Source of the DNA: Bin5 sp034422415
Lineage (GTDB): Bacteria; Chloroflexota; Anaerolineae; Caldilineales; Caldilineaceae
Length of the DNA stretch: 64,000 nucleotides
Direction: 5' to 3'
Assembly: GCA_965202955.1 (NCBI GenBank)
Contig: OZ241871.1
Location: 2,604,001-2,668,000, forward strand
Shown here: positions 52,391 to 60,443 of the stretch, piece after piece
Numbering within the stretch: position 1 is the stretch's first letter
How the letters are laid out: each line of letters begins with the position of its first letter
The notes under the pieces: generated by a model
Database searches by the model: none
What the model was told of the DNA's origin: nothing
Seen by the model: the letters and a program-made list of their open reading frames with translations, nothing else
Program-made: the position numbers and the translations under genes

Positions 52391-54133
52391 TCAGCTCTTG
52401 GGCCAGCCGAGGATCTCTCGTTCTTCGTCGGTTATGTTGGCGAACTCGAATCTGTCCGTGGTGTCGCCGCTCCGCTCGCGTTCGGCACCGCCGGCAGCCC
52501 CGTAGATCGAGTTCATTTGCCAGATGTCGATCTCCTCGCAGCGGATGCCGCCGCCCGCACTGTAAAGGCCGACATGCAGGCTGTCAGGGCGTCTGGGGTA
52601 GGTCCGGCCTGTGATGCAGGCGCGATTGCCGTTGGCAAAGACCTCCACGACCGAACGATCGACGAAAGCGCGCACCGTCACCAGTCCGTCCTCGACCATC
52701 GGCAGATCGACCTCGCGCACCGTCCTGAACACCTCGCTGTCCAGGCTGCCGTGCGTGTTGTCGAAACTGAGTTTGCCGTTCTCCAGATCGATGCCGATGC
52801 GGGCCGCTTCGGTGAAATCAGGCGCACAGCGCACGAGCAGGCCGAATTGGCGCGCGCCCTGCGGCCGGATTCTGGCGATGATCTCCACGCAGTCTCCGAG
52901 TACGCCGTCCAGAAGCAGCTGGCTATTGGTCTGGCCGGGCGCTTGCTGCGGACTCTCGGCCTCCAGCGAAAACGATGGCAGCTGGGTGTGGTCTCCCCGC
53001 AGCGCTTCCAGTTCAGCGGGCGGCTCCATCAGCAGGGCGCCGTCCGCGTCGACGCGCAATTGACGCGGCAGAGACATGAGCCCGCTCCATCCGGCCCGGC
53101 GCGTGGGGGAGTCCAGCGGCCGCGATTCGGCGCTGGCCGGCCGGTCCTCCAGGACCCAGCTCCAGGCGATGCGGCGTCCCTGGTCATCGAGCAGGGTTTT
53201 GGTGGCGCAGGCGCGGGCCGAATCATAGTGGGTGCGGCGCTGTGAGACAAAGAGGCCGTCTCTGTGTTCACCGACTTCGACAAAGGTGGTGAACATGCCC
53301 CAAGGATGATGGAAAAGGACGTGGCGGCCATCCAGGGAAAAGAAGTGGGGATATTCCATGGCGCGCATCGGCGCTGCACCGGCCTGGTAGAAGCAGCTCA
53401 CGTAGGACCAATTGCGCAGGTCCTTGCTGGTGTAGAGTGGGATGGCGGCCGTTTTCTGATCAGCCAGCGAAGCGGCCAAGAGCATGTGCCAGGTGTCCTC
53501 TTCCTTCCAGATGTCAGGGTCCGACCAGCGCCCGTGCAGGTGGTAGATATCGGAAGGCAGCAGATCGGCCCGGCGCATGATCGGATTGGCCGGGTCCTTC
53601 TGCCACCGGATCAGGTCGTCATCCAGGGCGGTGGCCAGGCAGTGGGTCTCTTCGTGCGTCTCGCCGTCAACGCCTCCGTAGAAGATATGGACTTTGCCCT
53701 CATGGCTCAGCACGCAGCCGCTCGCGCACAGCGCCTGGTCATATTTCTCGGGCCCGTTGGTAATGGCGACCGGCAACTCCTCCCAGTGGACCAGGTCGGT
53801 GCTTCTGACATGCCCCCACACGCACTTGTCCCCCGCCCACTCGTCCGGCGCGTACTGGAAAAAGACATGGTATACACCCTTCCAGAAGAAGGGGATCGTG
53901 TCCTGAAAGAATTCACCCGCCCTGGGCTGGAAATGGTAACGGGGACGGTGGGGGTCCCTGGCCAGGCGGGCGACGCGCAGCGCCAGGCCGGTCAGCGCGC
54001 CGGCCGGGGCGACGAACCGCGAGCCGTGAAAGTCGACCGCATTGTCCGGCAGCGCGGCATTCTCCGTGCCTGCCCTGCCTTCATCGCGCCCTGTCCCTGC
54101 AGGAACGCCCGGTACGCTATTCCCCTTCATCAC
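52391..54133 (-). CDS. GH32-like glycoside hydrolase (fructan/sucrose hydrolase type)
   Basis: A 580-residue enzyme. After a roughly 65-residue N-terminal extension comes a five-bladed propeller typical of GH32: YHFQPRAGEFFQDTIPFFWKG is in the place of the WMNDPNG region and keeps the Asp nucleophile, and WSDPDIW near residue 205 stands for the RDP motif (Ser for Arg). A C-terminal beta-sandwich follows (RQFGLLVRC, VVEVFANGNRACIT near 520). GH32 enzymes release fructose or related sugars, but the altered motifs leave the specificity open. No signal peptide is seen, so it is probably cytoplasmic. It overlaps the PhyH gene end by 17 bp and closes the carbohydrate cluster. Confidence 0.8.
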   Translation of the reverse strand: MMKGNSVPGVPAGTGRDEGRAGTENAALPDNAVDFHGSRFVAPAGALTGLALRVARLARDPHRPRYHFQPRAGEFFQDTIPFFWKGVYHVFFQYAPDEWAGDKCVWGHVRSTDLVHWEELPVAITNGPEKYDQALCASGCVLSHEGKVHIFYGGVDGETHEETHCLATALDDDLIRWQKDPANPIMRRADLLPSDIYHLHGRWSDPDIWKEEDTWHMLLAASLADQKTAAIPLYTSKDLRNWSYVSCFYQAGAAPMRAMEYPHFFSLDGRHVLFHHPWGMFTTFVEVGEHRDGLFVSQRRTHYDSARACATKTLLDDQGRRIAWSWVLEDRPASAESRPLDSPTRRAGWSGLMSLPRQLRVDADGALLMEPPAELEALRGDHTQLPSFSLEAESPQQAPGQTNSQLLLDGVLGDCVEIIARIRPQGARQFGLLVRCAPDFTEAARIGIDLENGKLSFDNTHGSLDSEVFRTVREVDLPMVEDGLVTVRAFVDRSVVEVFANGNRACITGRTYPRRPDSLHVGLYSAGGGIRCEEIDIWQMNSIYGAAGGAERERSGDTTDRFEFANITDEEREILGWPKS

Positions 54134-55016
54134 CTATTTGCTCCTCGGATCTACGCAGATGAACGCCCGGAACACGGGTGCCGGCGATCGCTGCCCCTGT
54201 CCTTACTCCCTGGACGACCAGCGGTTTGACCGCATCACCCACATCGGCCGTCCACCAGTTTGGTGGGCGAAACGTGTATTCAATCTTGCAGGCTTCCTTG
54301 ATTTCCGCTGGAAACCGGTCGAAATCGAGGAAGTACCATACAAGCACAAGAGGGCGGTGCTCGGGTGTCTGGTTGGCATGGGTGCTGTGCAGCAGCCGGG
54401 CATCGGCCATCACCAGGGAGCCGCATTTCGCCGGGACATCGACCGCGGCCGGATGGTCTAACAGCATCGCTTCATTTACCCCTTCGGCCTTTTCGTCTTT
54501 CGTCCAATCGACGTGGCCAGGGCCGATCAGGAGCTTGTCATGCAGATCGAAGCGCCGCAGATGCGAACCCGGTATGACGCGCAAACAGCCGTTTTGGACA
54601 GTTGTGTCAGCCAGGTAGTAGGAGAGAAACACCTGCATCGGGCGCGCTTCGCTGCTGACAGGATGGTTCCACCATCCCCAGTCCTGGTGCCAATACAGCG
54701 GTGGGCCAAAGGGCAGCTTGCTGATGAGGTACATCGAGCCTTCCCAGCGTATATCCCTGAATCCCATCGCGGCCAGGAGATCGAGACTCGGCTGCCACGC
54801 GATCAGGCGCGCGTAGACAGGGTCGCGGTAGGCCGGTTCTATCAGGGTTCCGTGATATTTGACAGCGCTGGGGCGTTGCGTCTCCTCCGCGCGGATGCGC
54901 GCGGTAACCTGCCTCAGTTCCGCCAGGAACTCCTGATCCAATACGTCGTCAACAGTGCAGTAGCCCTCTTCAACCAGTTGCTTTCGTTTGTTCTGCGCCT
55001 GGGCTGGCGTAAGCAT
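54117..55016 (-). CDS. Phytanoyl-CoA dioxygenase (PhyH) family protein
   Basis: A 299-residue Fe(II)/2-oxoglutarate dioxygenase-like protein. The HxD pair is in YWHQDWGWW near residue 110, and the distal His is in LLHSTHANQTPEHR near 220 with an Arg for 2-oxoglutarate. I set the start at ATG 55016 (LTPAQAQNKRKQLVEEGY); a longer frame from 55082 adds an atypical Arg-rich leader. It lies between the PfkB kinase and GH32-like genes, so it likely acts within the same sugar pathway, though PhyH substrates are hard to predict. Confidence 0.9.
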   Translation of the reverse strand: MLTPAQAQNKRKQLVEEGYCTVDDVLDQEFLAELRQVTARIRAEETQRPSAVKYHGTLIEPAYRDPVYARLIAWQPSLDLLAAMGFRDIRWEGSMYLISKLPFGPPLYWHQDWGWWNHPVSSEARPMQVFLSYYLADTTVQNGCLRVIPGSHLRRFDLHDKLLIGPGHVDWTKDEKAEGVNEAMLLDHPAAVDVPAKCGSLVMADARLLHSTHANQTPEHRPLVLVWYFLDFDRFPAEIKEACKIEYTFRPPNWWTADVGDAVKPLVVQGVRTGAAIAGTRVPGVHLRRSEEQIGDEGE

Positions 55017-55111
55017 GGCGATGACACCTTTCCGCCCGGAAGTGCAGTGCCGGCGCTGACCGCTTGTCGGGCTCGGCCGCATTCAGACTTGCCAGTTTTC
55101 CTCGACCTGTA

Positions 55112-56053
55112 CTAGCCGTCGGAAGTCAGCCGGCCGTAATCGAATCGCGTCCCTCGACCGGCCAGAAATTCGGCCGTTTCCGCGGCGTCGGGAATACCGG
55201 CCCGTCCGCCCAGCTTGGCGCACTTGATTGCGGCCACCGCCGCAGCGAATTCGACCGTCTGCGCCAGTTGCCAATCCTGCAGCAGGCCGTGGATAAAGGC
55301 GCCGTGAAAGACGTCGCCGGCCCCCGTCGTATCGACCACATCCACCTCGAAGATCGGTGTGTGGAAGGTATCGCCGTCCGCATAACAGACGCATCCATCT
55401 TCTCCGAGTGTGATCAGAACGATCGACGCGCCAAAGGCGCGAAAGGTCCCGATGGCCTTCTCTACATCTTCCGTTCCGGTAAAACGCTGTGAGAAGCTCT
55501 TCGAGGGAATCAGAATGTCTGTCAGGTTGAGGAGCAGTTCGATTTCGGAATCGAGCGCCAGCACATCGGCATCGAGCACCACCGGAATGCCGTCTCCGCG
55601 CGCCCTTCTCGCCGCCTCCAGGGCGGCCTGGCGCGCTGTCCCATCCAGTAGAAGGTATCTCGCCTCTTCGACGAAGCCGGGCCTGATCTGGTCCGGCGCG
55701 ATCTCGGCGGCGGTGAAGGGGACGCCCAGAATCGTGCGCTTGCCCGACTCGTCATCGACCAACACGATGCTAGTCTGCGAGGTGGCTCCCCTTTCGACGA
55801 GCAGATGGCTTGTATCGACGCCGTACTGTTCAAATTCTGCCGTGATCAGGTCGCCTGAAGGGTCGTCGCCGATCTGGCCGACGTAGGAGGCTGTCGAACC
55901 CAGCCGTGCCAGGGCCACCAGCGCAGTCGCTACTTCTCCGCCACCCTGCCGGCTGGCGGCAAGCATCTGGATCTCATCATCCAGCCCGGGCATGTAGGGG
56001 ACAACGCCCAGAAAATCGACACATGCGCATCCCAAGCCGACAACGTCGAACAT
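55112..56053 (-). CDS. PfkB family carbohydrate kinase
   Basis: A 313-residue ribokinase-fold sugar kinase. The N-terminus VVGLGCACVDF and the Gly-Gly region QGGGEVATALVALARLG near residue 38 are the first PfkB signature; DTTGAGDVFHGAFIHGL near 245 is the second, with the catalytic Asp in GAGD. It would phosphorylate a sugar imported by the adjacent ABC system (fructose, ribose, ketodeoxygluconate or similar). The gene lies 22 nt after the MalG-type permease gene. Confidence 0.93.
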   Translation of the reverse strand: MFDVVGLGCACVDFLGVVPYMPGLDDEIQMLAASRQGGGEVATALVALARLGSTASYVGQIGDDPSGDLITAEFEQYGVDTSHLLVERGATSQTSIVLVDDESGKRTILGVPFTAAEIAPDQIRPGFVEEARYLLLDGTARQAALEAARRARGDGIPVVLDADVLALDSEIELLLNLTDILIPSKSFSQRFTGTEDVEKAIGTFRAFGASIVLITLGEDGCVCYADGDTFHTPIFEVDVVDTTGAGDVFHGAFIHGLLQDWQLAQTVEFAAAVAAIKCAKLGGRAGIPDAAETAEFLAGRGTRFDYGRLTSDG

Positions 56054-56074
56054 CTCCTGTCTCCCCGTAACCCG

Positions 56075-56965
56075 CTAGTGTCCGCCCATGCCCGTCAGCG
56101 CGACGCCCCGGGTGATGTAGCGTTGAAAGATGAAGAAGACGATCAGGACCGGCACGACCACGATCAGGTCACCGGCCATAAGGAGTCCGAGCTGATGCGT
56201 CCCCCTTCCGGCGGCGCCCATCCCCCTGGGGTTGACCGTGACGAGCGTGCTGAGCGCCACCGGCAGCGTGCGCAGGTCTCCCGTGTTGATCACAAATAGC
56301 GGCCACAGGAAATCGCCCCAGACACCGGTGAAGGCGAAGATGCCGAGCGCCCCCATCGCCGGAGCAAGAATCGGCATCGCGATCTGAACAAAGATACGCA
56401 ACTCATTCGCGCCGTCAATGCGCGCTGCGTCCAGGAGTTCGTTCGGAATGGTCATCGAGAACTGGCGCAGCAGAAAGATACCGAATGGCGTGAAGAGCAC
56501 GGGCACGATCAGCGCATGGTATGTATCCAGCCAGCCCCAGCTGACCACCATCACAAAAAGCGGCACCAGGACGACGAAAAAGGGGACCATCATCGTCGAC
56601 AGAATCAACAGAAAGAGCGTCTGCCGCCCGGGAAAGTCGAATCGGGCCAGGGCGTATCCGGTCATGGCGCTGGTGAGCATCTGCCCGGCTGTGGCCGCAG
56701 TGGATACAAACAGGCTGTTGGCATAGATGCGGGCGACCGGGAACACTTTTGCCAACGCGCGGAAGTTCTGCAGCGTCCACTCCTCAGCGAGCAGCGTTGG
56801 GGGGATGCGCAGAATCTGGTGCCCCGGTTTGAACGCGCCCAGCACGCCCCACAGGAAGGGGAAGATTACCCAGCCGGCGGCCAGCGTCAGCAACAGGTAG
56901 GAGAGCAGCTGAACGGCCCTGTCTCCACGCAGCCAGGAGTGGTAGATCGTGACTGATTCCCTCAT
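56075..56965 (-). CDS. Sugar ABC importer permease, MalG type
   Basis: A 296-residue permease. Six helices are visible, with the MalG-type EAA loop (ELLDAARIDGANELRIFVQIAMP) near residue 190-212. ATG 56965 follows the MalF-type gene's stop directly, with GGGAG upstream. A frame opening at 57145 would overlap that gene by nearly 180 bp and is not credible. It pairs with the MalF-type subunit. No ATPase gene is in this operon; a shared MsmX/MsiK-type ATPase elsewhere is likely. Confidence 0.92.
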   Translation of the reverse strand: MRESVTIYHSWLRGDRAVQLLSYLLLTLAAGWVIFPFLWGVLGAFKPGHQILRIPPTLLAEEWTLQNFRALAKVFPVARIYANSLFVSTAATAGQMLTSAMTGYALARFDFPGRQTLFLLILSTMMVPFFVVLVPLFVMVVSWGWLDTYHALIVPVLFTPFGIFLLRQFSMTIPNELLDAARIDGANELRIFVQIAMPILAPAMGALGIFAFTGVWGDFLWPLFVINTGDLRTLPVALSTLVTVNPRGMGAAGRGTHQLGLLMAGDLIVVVPVLIVFFIFQRYITRGVALTGMGGH

Positions 56966-56966
56966 C

Positions 56967-57881
56967 TCAGTACTCCCAGCGTGCGCGCAATAGAGCCAGC
57001 TGCGCCAGTGTGAACAGCATAATGATCGCGAAGAGCACAAATGCCATGGCCGCGGCGTAACCGGCGTTGCCGCGCCCCATGATCGTGTGTTGGATATAGA
57101 GAACCATGACGAGAATGCTCTTGCCCGGCCCGCCATCACGGCCAAACAGAAATGCCAGAGTAAAGACCTGAAATGAGCTGATGACTGTGGTGACGGTGAC
57201 GAAGAGCGTTGTGTGTTGAAGCAAAGGCACCGTGATAAATCGGAAACTCAGCCACTGGCCCGCGCCGTCTATCTTGGCGGCATCGTAGAAATGTTGCGGG
57301 ATCCCCTGCAAGCCGGCCAGAAAGAGAATCGTCTGCAGGCCCATCGACTGCCAGACGGCGACGATCACCAGGCTGGGCATGGCTGTGGCGGCATCGACGA
57401 ACCAATCCAATGGCGGTAGTCCCAGGCTCTCCAACAGAAGGTTGGCGCTGCCCAGGCTGGGGTGCATGACGTAGCGCCAGATGAGCGCCACGGCCACGCC
57501 GGCCGTCATCACCGGCGCGAAATAGATCGCGCGGTAGAGGGCCGCGCCCTTTCGGACCAAATTCAGCATCACCGCCAGCGCCAGCGCGATCACGATCACC
57601 GCCGGCACAAACATCGCCGTAAATTTGAAGGTGGCCAGTAGGGAGCTCGAAAAATCGGGGTCGTCAAACAGCTTGCGATAGTTTTCCAGGCCGACGAACG
57701 GCTTTTCCGGCGCCGCGATCTGGTAGTCCTGCAAACTCATCGCCAGCCCGCGCACAAGCGGATAGACGAGAAAGATCAGGAAGAAGACGATGGCCGGCAG
57801 AACAAACAGATAGGCCGTGAGGACCTGCTGCGTGCGTAAGTTAAGCGAGGAGTAGCGCGCACGAAGGGAAAGAGAAGACAT
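56967..57881 (-). CDS. Sugar ABC importer permease, MalF/UgpA type
   Basis: A 304-residue permease with an N-terminal helix (VLTAYLFVLPAIVFFLIF) and an EAA loop (FYDAAKIDGAGQWLSFRFITVP) near 212-233. It is the channel partner of the MalG-type subunit encoded next. ATG 57881 follows an 88-bp gap holding a stem-loop after the SBP gene. Confidence 0.92.
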   Translation of the reverse strand: MSSLSLRARYSSLNLRTQQVLTAYLFVLPAIVFFLIFLVYPLVRGLAMSLQDYQIAAPEKPFVGLENYRKLFDDPDFSSSLLATFKFTAMFVPAVIVIALALAVMLNLVRKGAALYRAIYFAPVMTAGVAVALIWRYVMHPSLGSANLLLESLGLPPLDWFVDAATAMPSLVIVAVWQSMGLQTILFLAGLQGIPQHFYDAAKIDGAGQWLSFRFITVPLLQHTTLFVTVTTVISSFQVFTLAFLFGRDGGPGKSILVMVLYIQHTIMGRGNAGYAAAMAFVLFAIIMLFTLAQLALLRARWEY

Positions 57882-57891
57882 GGGAACGGCA

Positions 57892-57962
57892 GTGGATAGC
57901 GGCGCGTGGATAGTGTGCTCTGCAATCCCTCGCCACTATCCACGAGCCACTACCCACCAACC
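57892..57962 (-). promoter_or_regulatory. Heptad-type stem-loop between sugar SBP and permease genes
   Basis: CGTGGATAGTG (57905-57915) and CACTATCCACG (57934-57944) form a perfect 11-bp stem with an 18-nt loop. Both arms are parts of 7-nt tracts (GTGGATA, GCGGCGC, GTGGATA on the plus strand; GGGTAGT, GGCTCGT, GGATAGT on the minus). There is no T-run. It is the same position and style as the elements at 47180 and 50224. Confidence 0.65.
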
Positions 57963-57969
57963 AGTTGCG

Positions 57970-59322
57970 TCAGCCCACTTGCAGGGCCTTGTCGAGGTTC
58001 GACATCTCCGACGCCATCGCGTCCTTGGCAGACATGCCGTCGAAAACGATCTTTTCGTAGATCGTCTCATGCACCGAATCCCACAGCGGGATATCCGGCG
58101 GCAGCGCGAAAACTTTGCCGCAGCAGACCGCGTCGGCCAGCTCGACCGCGTACTGCGGGGCTCTGTCGCCCTGGAAGGCCCCGGCGCCCATCGCCGCAAT
58201 GTCGACGTGTGTGGGCGGTGTGTTGGTGTAGGAAATGTAGTCCAGCAGGTTCTCTTTGGTCAGCCCGTACTTGTAGACCTGCCAGGCCGCGTCGCGTTTC
58301 TCTTCGGCCGTGGCCGAGGTCACGACCATGCCCCAGTTGGGCGCGATGCCAAGCCTGTAGCCGTCCGGGCCGATCTGGGGCATGCAGTGGCGGGCGCTGA
58401 TCGTTCCCGTCTCCACATCCTGCACATTGGCTTCCAGTTCATTGTTGACGGCTGCCGAAGTCCAGCCAAAGGCTGAGAATCCCTGTGTGTATGTCTGGCC
58501 CGTCCATCCCAGACCCTTGCCGAATTTGAAGTGGATCACATCGTGCTTCCGCTCGAAATCGGCCAACAGCTCCCACGCTTCCCAGCCCAACTCATTGTTG
58601 AAGGGAATCTCGGTCTCGAAGAGGTCGGTGAGATGCTCGCCCCCCATGCTTTGCAGAATGTCCCTGTAGATGTCCTTGACACCGTGGATTCCGAAGCCGG
58701 AGCGCAACACCTTGTCCCCGTCCTTCGAGACCGACGCCTTCGCCATCTCAAGGAACTCATCAAAGTTGGTTGGCTCGCTGTCAAAGCCCGCCTCCTGCAG
58801 AATCGTCCTGTTCACCTGCAGGGCCATTGTGGCCATCTCCCAACAGATCAGATAGTAGCTGTCGTTGACGAACAGCTGATCGAGCGACTGCCGGATAAAG
58901 CTCTCGTTTATCCAATCATAGGAGATCGCCTCTTCGGGGATCGGAAGCCAGGCATCATTGTTGAGCGAACGCACCATCATATCGGGCGCGGCCCAGATCA
59001 GGTCAGGAAAGACACCGGCCTCGCCGGCCAGCCAGTACTTTTCGTACAGCTCGTCCCAGCCAATCGGCGGGTTGTCGATCTCGACCTTGGGCATTATCCC
59101 GGCCGCTTCCATATTGGGGCCGATGGTGGGGAAGTATTCGTCCCACAGCCAGCTGCCCTGCCACAGCGTCAACTCGACAGGCTCTGCCATCTGCGGGCCC
59201 GCTGCTTCCTCGGCCGGCGCAGCAACCGGCATGCATGCCTGCATCAGCGCAGCGCCGGTTGCTGCGCCCGCCACCGTTGCGGTGCGGACCAGGAAATCCC
59301 TGCGGTTCAGCTCTTTAGCCAT
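57970..59322 (-). CDS. Sugar ABC importer solute-binding protein, family 1 (Tat lipoprotein)
   Basis: A 450-residue binding protein. The N-terminus has a twin-arginine motif (NRRDFLV) and a lipobox (LMQAC, Cys30), indicating export in folded form and lipid anchoring. Family-1 features are LTLWQGSWLWDEY early in the mature protein and the Trp-rich middle (DGDKVLRSGFGIHG). It binds a sugar or sugar oligomer for the MalF/MalG-type channel. A shared-type promoter lies 130-180 bp upstream, giving a leader of about 120 nt. Confidence 0.92.
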   Translation of the reverse strand: MAKELNRRDFLVRTATVAGAATGAALMQACMPVAAPAEEAAGPQMAEPVELTLWQGSWLWDEYFPTIGPNMEAAGIMPKVEIDNPPIGWDELYEKYWLAGEAGVFPDLIWAAPDMMVRSLNNDAWLPIPEEAISYDWINESFIRQSLDQLFVNDSYYLICWEMATMALQVNRTILQEAGFDSEPTNFDEFLEMAKASVSKDGDKVLRSGFGIHGVKDIYRDILQSMGGEHLTDLFETEIPFNNELGWEAWELLADFERKHDVIHFKFGKGLGWTGQTYTQGFSAFGWTSAAVNNELEANVQDVETGTISARHCMPQIGPDGYRLGIAPNWGMVVTSATAEEKRDAAWQVYKYGLTKENLLDYISYTNTPPTHVDIAAMGAGAFQGDRAPQYAVELADAVCCGKVFALPPDIPLWDSVHETIYEKIVFDGMSAKDAMASEMSNLDKALQVG

Positions 59323-59451
59323 GATCTCCTCCCTTTCCCGTGTGTTAAATCAGGCAGCTAAGCAATCCCTTTCGCGATTGTGGATATGCAGAACGCCCGC
59401 CCTACGTCGACAGAAGAAATAAATTATATTTCTTGGAAGTCAACGCTCCCT

Positions 59452-59502
59452 AGTATAAGCGACGGTTGTAGATGAGGCAAACACGGAATTTTCGGGCCCC
59501 GC
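59452..59502 (-). promoter_or_regulatory. SBP promoter with conserved upstream block (copy A)
   Basis: On the minus strand, TTGCCT (59475-59480) and TATACT (59452-59457) are separated by exactly 17 bp, with CGGGGCCCGAAAATTCCG (about 59484-59501) just upstream of the -35 box. This copy belongs to a family-1 sugar SBP gene, not to the duplicated family-5 SBP, so the match with copies B and C is not explained by gene duplication alone. Confidence 0.7.
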
Positions 59503-59538
59503 AGGTGCGGATATGGGGGCAAAACCGGATCAAGGCTC

Positions 59539-60384
59539 TCAGGTAAGGTCAACCGACCGCAGCAGATCTCGCATCTGGATCGTCTCCGACAGGTTGTCGA
59601 CTTCGTTGCAGCCTTCCCACTCTGTCCACACATACTCGACGCAGACATAGCCCGTGTAGCCGGCCTCGTGCAGCGCCTGCACGACCCGCCGGTAGTCAAT
59701 CACATTGTCCTGGTATTTCGACTGCAGGCGGTTCTTATGCCCGCCGCGCACGTGAAAGTGGGAGGTATGCGGGATCAGCGTTTCGCTCTCGTCGTCGCTG
59801 ATCTCTCTGTAGGCAAAGTGCGAATAGTCGAGCGTCAGCGTCAGGCCCGGTGTCATCTCCAGCAGGCGGTGCGTCTGGGCCGGTGTGCGCGCCACCGACT
59901 CGACGTTCGGCTCGACTCCGCAGACACAGCCGGCCTCCTTCGCCAGCTCGACCCGCCACGCCAGCTCCTCGCATGCCCGCTGTAGCGACTCTTCGTAGGA
60001 TTCGCCCTCCCACAGCAGCCCGGGCTCGATCGATATATGGGTCGCGTTGCATCGCAATGTAAATTCGACCACACGCGTGAACAGGTCGCGCGCCTTGCGG
60101 CGATCTTCGGCCTCAGGATGGTTAATCGCCATGTCAACCAGCCCCGGCCCCGAGGCCTGAAAGTAGACGTCGGCAATCTCCAGCCCCTTGTCGCGCACCC
60201 GGCTCGACAGGTCGCGCGCCGATCCTGCCAGGTCCGGCATCACATGGCTCGGATAGATGTGCGAGCGATCTTCAAACAGCCCGATGTCGACCCCCTGAAA
60301 GCCCAACATGGCGATCAGCTGCAGCACATCGTCATGCGGCAGCAATGGAAAGGTGAAATCGGGGCACGAGAGTTTGAGTTCCAT
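59539..60384 (-). CDS. Sugar phosphate isomerase/epimerase (AP-endonuclease-2-like TIM barrel)
   Basis: A 281-residue TIM-barrel protein. LKLSCPDFTFPLLPHDDVLQLIAMLG at the start (shown in part here as LKLSCPDF), ISIEPGLL near residue 132, CGVEPNVES near 168, LDYSHFAY near 197, HFHVRGG near 220 and VCVEYVWTEWEG near 255 provide the metal-binding Glu/Asp/His set of xylose-isomerase-like epimerases. AAGGAG precedes the ATG. It precedes the sugar SBP gene on the same strand. Its last 60 residues occur a second time, fused to a broken permease at 49389. Confidence 0.9.
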   Translation of the reverse strand: MELKLSCPDFTFPLLPHDDVLQLIAMLGFQGVDIGLFEDRSHIYPSHVMPDLAGSARDLSSRVRDKGLEIADVYFQASGPGLVDMAINHPEAEDRRKARDLFTRVVEFTLRCNATHISIEPGLLWEGESYEESLQRACEELAWRVELAKEAGCVCGVEPNVESVARTPAQTHRLLEMTPGLTLTLDYSHFAYREISDDESETLIPHTSHFHVRGGHKNRLQSKYQDNVIDYRRVVQALHEAGYTGYVCVEYVWTEWEGCNEVDNLSETIQMRDLLRSVDLT

Positions 60385-60443
60385 CTTCCAACTTCTCCTT
60401 CGTCAAGTTTTTTAGCCGGCCACCCTGGTTGACTCTGCTCGGG

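Noticed and set aside
57026..57145. MalG-type permease starting at 57145
   Set aside because: The upstream 60 codons lie inside the MalF-type gene in another frame; ATG 56965 with GGGAG gives a normal N-terminus.
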